A DNA stretch of 54,690 nucleotides from Streptomyces sp. TRM70350 (GTDB lineage: Bacteria; Actinomycetota; Actinomycetes; Streptomycetales; Streptomycetaceae): assembly GCF_019219825.1 (NCBI RefSeq), contig NZ_JAHUXH010000040.1, positions 1 to 54,690 of the forward strand, in the 5' to 3' direction. Both the position numbers and the translations under genes were made by a program. This document shows, in pieces, positions 48,687-54,690 of this stretch (within the stretch, counting starts at the first letter, position 1; each line of letters opens with the position of its first letter). The notes under the pieces were generated by a model. It was not told the DNA's origin. It made no database searches and saw nothing but the letters and a program-made list of their open reading frames with translations.

Positions 48687-49156
48687 CCTGCGGTGTTACG
48701 GTTACTCCCGTAGCTGACCTGCAGTGATGAGTCTTTCAGCGACTTTCACGGGCGGGCGATGTTATGCGCTCGATCCTCCCCACGCGCTCCCCAGCAGCGC
48801 GGATACTCCCCAGATTCTCCCCAATGAGTGTCGTCGTCACGGGCAGCGGTGATAGCGGAACCGCCGCTGCCCTGGGCACACTGAGTGACTGCCGTTGAGG
48901 CGGGGCGATGCATGGAGCCAGCTCCCACCGGGTCAGTTGTCCCGGGAGGGACCGGCCAGCGCCATGACCTGCGGCGATGGCCGGTCGCGGGGCGCTGACC
49001 TGTGCGAATGGGCTTTCGGTTGTTTCACGCTCGTGCCTGTTGATGCAGCCGGAAGTCCCAGGAAAGTCCCAGGGGACTCCCATTGCTCATGGCCGACCAC
49101 CCTTCAAGCGCCATAACGGGCAAGGCCAAGGCCGAAACCTGCTGTGAGGCCGAGTG
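48687..49156. repeat. Noncoding region with two sets of 11-bp-phased repeats
   Basis: No gene is supported in these 470 bases. CTCCCC occurs at 48776, 48787, 48806 and 48817, forming two pairs each spaced 11 bp. Farther on, three 11-bp units follow one another at 49050-49082 (CGGAAGTCCCA, GGAAAGTCCCA, GGGGACTCCCA). The spacing of one helical turn suggests binding sites for a protein array, such as an iteron or partition site. Their host gene, if any, is not obvious. Confidence 0.5.
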
Positions 49157-49654
49157 TCACCCGCCGCTGCGCTCCGTTTCCATCCACGAGCTGCCGAGGA
49201 ACGGGCTGGGCCTGCCGTGCCAGAAGACGTCCACGCTGTCGCGTGCCCGGGTCGCGGCCACGTTCCCGCACGAGCAGATCGCGATCTCCTGCCGAAAGAG
49301 CATATGCTCACGGTGCCGTGGCTCGGGATGCCGACGTCGGGAGATGCTCAGTTCATAGCGGTCCGGTGCCTCCTCCGACGCAAAGTCCGACCAGACGCCC
49401 TCGACGCCGAAGGAGATCTTCGACACCGGATTCCGGCCGCCCCGGAACGCCAGGGCATCGAACCCACCGCGCTCCTGCAGGGCCGGCTCGATCCCCTTCC
49501 GGGTTACGTCCCCCAGGAACTCCAGCGCGTGCAGCACATTTGACTTGCCCGCTGTGTCCGGGCCGACCATCACGGTCAGCGGCCCGAACAGCAGCTTGGT
49601 GTCGGTCAGCGTGCGGAAGTTCCGCACGGTCAGACCGAGTGTCCGGTGGTTCAC
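49157..49654 (-). CDS. Truncated RecF/OLD-like AAA ATPase
   Basis: The 165-residue frame begins LGLTVRNFRTLTDTKLLFGPLTVMVGPDTAGKSNVLHALEFLGDVTR. This is the N-terminal strand pair and Walker A (GPDTAGKS) of the AAA_21/RecF/OLD family; the usual GPNGAGKS has become GPDTAGKS but keeps the essential Lys and Ser. The second half (FGVEGVWSDFASEEAPDRYELSISRRRHPEPRHREHML) is the start of the inserted domain, after which the frame departs from the family and ends. Walker B and signature motifs are missing, so it is a broken gene. Confidence 0.6.
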   Translation of the reverse strand: MNHRTLGLTVRNFRTLTDTKLLFGPLTVMVGPDTAGKSNVLHALEFLGDVTRKGIEPALQERGGFDALAFRGGRNPVSKISFGVEGVWSDFASEEAPDRYELSISRRRHPEPRHREHMLFRQEIAICSCGNVAATRARDSVDVFWHGRPSPFLGSSWMETERSGG

Positions 49655-50059
49655 GCCTCGCGCCCATCGTGGAACGGCCGGGCGCTCACGCCTGGTCAGC
49701 GAACTGTCCGGCGCACGGCGGACGGCCCACCCTGGGGTGCGCTCCGTTACACGACCGACAGCTCGTACTTCGTCGTCAAGACGCTGACCCGAGGGCCGGA
49801 CCGGGTCGCCGTCAACCGTGTCGCGGCCCGCCGGATCATTGAACTGCCTGAATTTCGGGGTTCTGGGGCCGGGCAGGGTGAGGAGTGGCTGAGTGACTGT
49901 GCGAACAGCCCGCTATCGAGCAGTGAGGGTGTGGGCGGGCCGACGGAGTGGCTGAGGGCGGGAAACCTCCAGCACATGACGTACGTCGTACGGAGCCTGT
50001 CCGACGGTTGAGCGGGCCGTCGGCCAGGCTCCGAGGAGCCCGGCTGTCCTGTGCGCGGC
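49655..50059. other. Stretch without a supported gene
   Basis: These 400 bases separate the truncated ATPase from the helicase end. A plus-strand frame contains RYTTDSSYFVVKTLTRGPDRVAVNRVAARRIIELPEF, which has no recognisable domain and no clear start. It is noticeably less GC-rich at 49845-49930. I see no operator or terminator. Confidence 0.3.
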
Positions 50060-53000
50060 TCAGTCGAACAGCGGTGCCGGCGCGGCCTCGCCCGACAGTA
50101 TCCGCCAGGCGGGCACCCGCACCGTCCGGCTCACCGGGCAGGGTTTGGCGCCGTGGCCCCCGGAGGGCAGGCCGGTGAGCAGGTCACCTCGCGCGTGGAG
50201 GAGCCGGAGGTGCCGGGTGGGGTCCGCGCCGGGCCCCGGTCCGGGGTCGATGAGTACCGCCGTGTTCTCGCCGGCGTCGGTGAACAGCAGGTCCACCGGG
50301 TGCCCGCCCACCAGCACGGCCTGCTCCAGATCGGTGATCCCCCGTCCGGTCAGGTACCGCTGCAGGCGGTCGGCGGAGTCCTCGCGGGCCTCGGCCACCG
50401 GGCCGGGCGTGCCCGCTTCGGCCGGAGCGCCGTCGTCGCCCGCTCCCAGCGGCGCCGAGCGCGTGGCGCGGAGGACCGGCAGGCCGCTCTGCTCCTGCCA
50501 GAACGCGACGCCGCCGACGGTGATCAGCTGCGACTTGGCCCGGGTGACCGCCACGTTCCAGAGGTTGACCTGGCTCGCGACCCAGTGCGTGGTCCGGGGC
50601 GGGGTGTTGGGCGCCGCCACCGGGCTGAGCACCATCACGTCGCGCTGTCCGCCCTGGAAGGTGTGGACGGTGCCGACCCGGACCCGGTCGTCGTCCCGCC
50701 ACATCCGGGCCAGCGCCTCCTTCTGCGCGCGGAACGGCGTGACCACTCCCACCGTCGCGTCCGGTTCGAGTCCCGCCAGCAGTCCGTCGACCACGTGCCG
50801 CACGGTCTCCGCCTCCGCCGCGTTGCGCCAGGACCGCCCGTCGCCGCCGCGGGCCGAGCTCCCGGAGGGGACGTCGACCCAGCCAAGCACCGGTGTCGGG
50901 TCGGCCGCTCCCACCGGGTCGTGCGCCGGTACCTGCCGCCGCACGTCGGTCAGCACCCGCAGCCGGCCGCCGTAGCAGTGGCCGTTGACGACGTCCGCGA
51001 TCCGCGGGTGGCAGCGGTAGTGCTCGTCGAGGAGCAGCGCGCCCTCGCCGTGCTGTTCGGCCGCGTGGTACGAGGAGTGCACGTGATAGGTGAGGCGGTG
51101 GTGCTCCAGTTGGGCGGCGCTCAGCCCGGCCCGCGTCCGTGCCTGCCGCTCCTGCTGCGGTGACACGCCGGGGATGTGCCCGAGCTGCATGGGGTCACCG
51201 ATGATCAGTGCCCGGCGGGCCCGGAAGAGCAGCGGCAGCACCGAGGGGATGGAGCACTGGCTGGCCTCGTCGATGACGACGAGGTCGAACAGCTTCGGGG
51301 TGAGTTCCAGCTGCCGCACCGAGTGGGTGCTGACGGCCCACCCTTTGATGTGCGTCATCAGGTTCTTCTGGCTGCGCTGGTAGCCGGCCCGGCGCCGCAG
51401 TGCCTGGAGCCGCTGGTTCATGAGTCCGGTCGCGGCCGAGGGCCTCGGCGGACAGCGCGCGGGACAGTTCCGCCGACAGGCCGGTCAGCGCCTGAGCCGT
51501 CGCCAACCGGGACGCCTTGAGCCCGTCCTCGTCCCATTCCCCGTGCTCGCGGACGAGTTCCCGCACCTCCCGCTCCACGGACACGACCTCGGCCAGCGAC
51601 TCCAGCAGTTCGGGCGGCACAGGTCGTTCCGTGGCCCAGGTCGGCCACGCCGTCCGGACCCCTCGGACTGCCCCGCCCCCGCCGCGACCAGCGCGGCGAG
51701 CGCCCGCCCGCGCCGCCACGCCCCGAGCTGCCACCAGCGGGCCGCGGCCGTCTTCCGCGCCCGGTCCGCCCACCGGTCCAGCGGGGTTTGGCTGTCCGGG
51801 GCCGCCGCCCGGGCCCCTTCGAGGAGGGGCAGGGGCAGCTCCAGGGCGGCGGTGCGCTCCTCCCGGTCGCGGAGAAGTTCCAGCAGCCGCGTTTCCTCAC
51901 CGACGCGCCGAGCCGCTTCTGCCCGCAGCCGGTCGGCCGCTCCCCGGGTGTTGCGCAGCTCGCCGCCCACGGTGGCCGATCCGCGTCTCGGCGCTCCGGT
52001 CGGCCCGGCGAGCAGCCGTTCCAGTTTGGCCGCCTCCCGCTCCAGCGCCTCCGCGTTGCCCGTCCGCATCAGCAGACCGGGCGCGATGTCGTCGCAGCGC
52101 TCGGCGACGACGTTCACGGCCTCGTTGTTCGTGGAGGCGACCAGCACCGACTGCCCGGCGGCGACGCAGGTGGTGACGACCGCCGTGACGACCTCGCTCT
52201 TGCCCGTGCCGGGCGGCCCGGTCGCCACCGTCAGCGGCTGGGTCATTGCCGAGGAGATCACCTGTTCCTGGCTCTCGTTGCACGGCCCCGGGGCGACGGG
52301 GGTCACCGCGTCCGCCGGTGCCGAAGTCGTGTCCGGCGCCTGCCGGGCCCCGCCGTCCAGCAGCGCGTCCAGGGCGGTGCCCGGGATCTGCGCGGTCCGT
52401 GTGGAGATTTGCAGCAGGTTGTCCACCAGCGCCTGGGTGGCCATGGCCTCCGCGCCCGAGGGCACCAGCAGCACGGCCGCGTTGTGCGCGCCGGGCCGCA
52501 GTGCCTGCATGACCGTGCGGTCGCTGAGCGCGGACGGGTCCAGCGGTTCGAGTTCCGGTAGGCCCAACTCCTCCAGCAGCTCCCGTACGGCGCGCAGCAT
52601 CTGGGCGTCGTTGCCCTCCTGCCAGGCCGGCTGCCAGCGGGCGACCAGGTCAGCGGCGTCGCCCGCGTCGAGGAGTTCCGAAACGACCCCGCTGTGCAGG
52701 GACGGCACGCCGCTGGGCCGGAGCACGTCCCGGCCGTCCTCGTCCGGTGCCAGCTCCATCTGCTGGACGAGTAGCGGCGCCAGCTCCACCGCCGCGCGCC
52801 GCCCCGGCCGCCGTCCCGCGCGGGCAGCGTGATCGCCGGATAGCCGTACCAGTACTCCTGCCGCGTCCCTGTCTCGCTGCCCGACCCGGTCCGCCTGTCC
52901 TGGGGCCGGGTCAGCGAGCCGGGCGCGACGATGTGCGGTCCGCGGCCCGACTGGACGGTCTCCTCGCCCTGGGCCAGCAGGAAGTACTTCGTGTTCCGGC

Positions 53001-53215
53001 CGGCGTCCCGGTCCGGCCGCATCCCGGCCGCCGCCTGCGCGGTGAGGCAGTCCGCGTAGTACCGCAGCAGCCGCTGCGGGTCGACTCCGTCCCGTTCGTC
53101 CGCCTCGGCCGCCTCCCGCGCCTTGAGCAGCGCGGGGGAGCGCCGGGCGGCCCCGGTTGCGTCGTGGGGCAGCACGGGAAGCCGCACCGGTCGTGCCACC
53201 GACCGGGCGAAGGGC
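50060..53215 (-). pseudogene. Superfamily 1 DNA/RNA helicase, frameshifted and 5'-truncated
   Basis: Read from the right, the product contains GRNTKYFLLAQGEE, then after a frame change near 52795 CNESQEQVISSAMTQPLTVATGPPGTGKSEVVTAVV (Walker A), VLVASTNNEAVN (motif Ia), then after changes near 51660 and 51435 FDLVVIDEASQCSIPSVLPLLF (Walker B), ALIIGDPMQLGHIPG (motif III), LDEHYRCHP (IV), VGTVHTFQGGQRDVMVLSPV (V) and NLWNVAVTRAKSQLI (VI). It is a UPF1/DNA2-like SF1 helicase of about 1050 residues. The last visible residues at its N terminus join the IS21 transposase at 53215. It is one of several accessory ATPase genes lost here. Confidence 0.8.
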
Positions 53216-54108
53216 AGGCTGTCGACCCATGAACTCTCCCGCCGCTACGGAGTGCACCGGCGGCTGGTCCGTGAGGCTCTGACCTCGCCGTGGCCCACTG
53301 CCCGCAAGCCGATGCCGCCACGTGCGTCGGTCTTGGACCCGTACAAGCACCTGATCGACGCGATCCTGCGCGCCGACCTGGACGCTCCACGCAAGCAGCG
53401 TCACACGGCCAAGCGCGTCTTCGACCGGCTGGTGGACGAGCACGGCATGGACAACGTCTCCTACGGACGGGTTCGCGACTACATCAAGCGCCGCAAGCCC
53501 GAGATCTGGGTCGAGGAGGGCCGCGGCCCGCCCGCTGTGTTCATGCCGCAGACCCACCGCCCCGGCGAAGAGGCCGAGGTCGACTTCGGCGACGTCTACA
53601 TCACCCTCAACGGCGTGCGCACCCTGTGCTACCTGTTCGTCTTCCGGCTGTCCTTCTCTGGAAAGGCCGTCCACCGCATCTTCGTCTCACAGGGGCAGGA
53701 AGTCTTATTCGAAGGCCATCTCCACGCGTTTGAAGTGCTGGGAGGCGTGCCGCGCGGGAAGGTCCGCTACGACAACCTCACCTCCGCAGTCGCCCGGGTC
53801 CTCGGCTTCACCCGCGCCCGGGTGGAGACCGACCGCTGGACGGCCTTCCGTTCCTGGGCCGGCCTGGAGGTCTTCTACTGTCGGCCGGGTATTGACGGCG
53901 CTCACGAGAAGGGCGGCGTCGAAGGCGAGGTCGGACGGTTCCGCCGCAACCACCTGGTCCCCGTCCCCGACGTCATCAGCCTGGCCGATCTCAACGCCCA
54001 GGTCGACGCCTGGGACCGGCAGGACGACCAGCGCCGGATCGGCGAGTGTCCCCGCACCGTCGGCGAGTACTTCGCCATCGAGAAGCCCCTGCTGCAGCCG
54101 CTGCGCGG
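53216..54108 (+). mobile_element. istA: IS21-family transposase (IstA), truncated at both ends
   Basis: The frame, beginning inside RLSTHELSRRYGVHRRLVREALTSPWP, encodes the IstA DNA-binding and DDE domains: EAEVDFGDVYITLNGVRTLCYLFVFRLSFSGKAVHRIFVSQGQEVLFEGHLHAFEVLGGVPRGKVRYDNLTSAVARVLGFTRARVE and HEKGGVEGEVGRFRRNHLVPVP. The first Asp (VDFGD), the second (RYDN) and the Glu (EGEVGRF) of the DDE triad are seen. The usual first 20 residues are missing at the helicase junction, and the C-terminal third is replaced by IS5-type sequence at about 54108. No istB follows, so it cannot move by itself. Confidence 0.85.
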
Positions 54109-54690
54109 TGCGCTATGTGGCCGACAGCGGCGTGAAGTGGGCCAACCTGCCTGTGGACTTCCCGCCGTATCGGCGCGTGCATGCTTTCCCGCCGTTGGCA
54201 GGTGACGGGTCTGCTCGCCGAGCCCCATGACCGGCTGCGCGACCGCGTCCGGGAGAAGGAAGGGCCGCTTGCCGGATCCGACGGCCGCGATCGTGGACTC
54301 GCAGTCAGTGCGGGCGGCGGCGAGCATCCCGCGCTCGACCTCCGGCTGGGACGGCGGCAAGAAGGTGGGCGGCCGTAAGCGGCACCTGGTGGTGGACTGT
54401 CTCGGCCTGGTCCTGGCCGTCGCGGTGAGTGCGGCGAGCGTCCAGGACCGCGACGCCGCCGTCCCGCTGCTGGAGCAACTGCGCACGAGGTACTTCTCCG
54501 TCCACCTGGTGTGGGCGGACGGAGGCTATGCCGGGCGGCTCGTCGACTGGGCCCGAGAGGAGCTACGGCTCACCCTGGACATCGTCCGGCGCACCGATGA
54601 CACGACGGGGTTCGTGGTGCTGCCGCGCAGTGGGTGGTGGAGAGAACGCTGAGCTGGCTGATGCGCTCGCGACGCCTGGTGCGCGACTAG
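54109..54690 (+). mobile_element. IS5-family transposase, frameshifted, reaching the window edge
   Basis: The product is spread over three frames: RYVADSGVKWANLPVDFPPYRRVHAF, SRRWQVTGLLAEPHDRLRDRVREKEG, PDPTAAIVDSQSVRAAASIPRSTSGWDGGKKVGGRKRHLVVDCLGLVLAVAVSAASVQDRDAAVPLLEQL, RYFSVHLVWADGGYAGRLVDWAREELRLTLDIVRRTDDTTGFVVLP, and VVERTLSWLMRSRRLVRD ending in the TAG at the last base. The AIVDSQSV and WADGGYAG motifs supply two Asp, and ERTLSW supplies the Glu, of the DDE site. Frame changes are needed near 54185, 54265 and 54635. It joins the IS21 gene in mid-codon, so it was inserted or recombined into it. Confidence 0.82.

Noticed and set aside
1..54690. CRISPR array, tRNA, rRNA or riboswitch
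   Set aside because: I looked for regularly spaced short repeats, cloverleaf-like segments ending in CCA, and known riboswitch cores and saw none I could support.

Overview
The window reads as Streptomyces or a close relative. GC content is very high, most genes have strongly GC-biased third codon positions, GTG starts are common, and several families typical of the genus are present (SAV_915-like, DUF5999, DUF5133, the poly-Gly/His PadR regulator, a MocR-type regulator beside a PPOX gene). No tRNA, rRNA or CRISPR array was seen. The many broken genes and mobile-element remnants suggest a variable part of the chromosome, but some single-base breaks could be sequencing errors.

1-18.4 kb is mostly ordinary, intact chromosome: the tail of a sensor kinase, a SAV_915-like gene, a lysA copy with about five frameshifts, DUF5999, a GCS2-type glutamate-cysteine ligase homologue, a CPBP protease gene cut by an in-frame TAG, a PhzF-like gene, PadR, an SRPBCC protein, a Clp-N protein, three EamA permeases, a MocR/PPOX pair, a LysR regulator, a second PPOX protein, an isochorismatase-fold protein lacking its catalytic residues, and a Rieske lipoprotein. 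Two local tandem duplications sit at gene ends here: 177 bp after the MocR gene and 42 bp over the two stop codons at the LysR/PPOX junction.

18.4-29 kb mixes intact genes (cytochrome P450, an acetate-transporter-like YaaH protein, a B12-binding radical SAM protein, a VKOR-like protein, a DMT permease, DUF5133, DUF2993, DUF899) with wreckage (HipA-like remnant, prfC pseudogene, universal-stress and arsenic-transporter fragments, a frameshifted small exported protein).

29-33 kb holds the most interesting unit. A BlaI/MecI-type repressor and an M56 membrane metallopeptidase lie among two TerD genes (one N-terminally truncated), TerB and a GlsB/YeaQ-type membrane protein. Three near-identical 16-bp inverted repeats of the form TCTACR-N4-TGTAGA lie only in the intergenic regions before terD, between glsB and blaI, and before terB, each 56-61 nt from a start codon. 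The simplest reading is one BlaI/M56 regulon driving a Ter/GlsB stress module.

33-48 kb is an envelope and ion-homeostasis region: two TerC proteins, a second GlsB-like protein, a CNNM/CBS protein, NhaA, a K+/H+-type antiporter, an AI-2E-type protein, an acyltransferase and a membrane protein with a PI-PLC domain. Remnants of a Ca2+/cation exchanger, a voltage-gated-type channel and universal stress proteins lie among them. 48-54.7 kb is a degenerate accessory tail: a second HipA-like stub, 11-bp-phased repeats, a truncated RecF/OLD-like ATPase, a frameshifted SF1 helicase cut at its 5' end, a truncated IS21-family transposase, and a frameshifted IS5-family transposase running to the last base.
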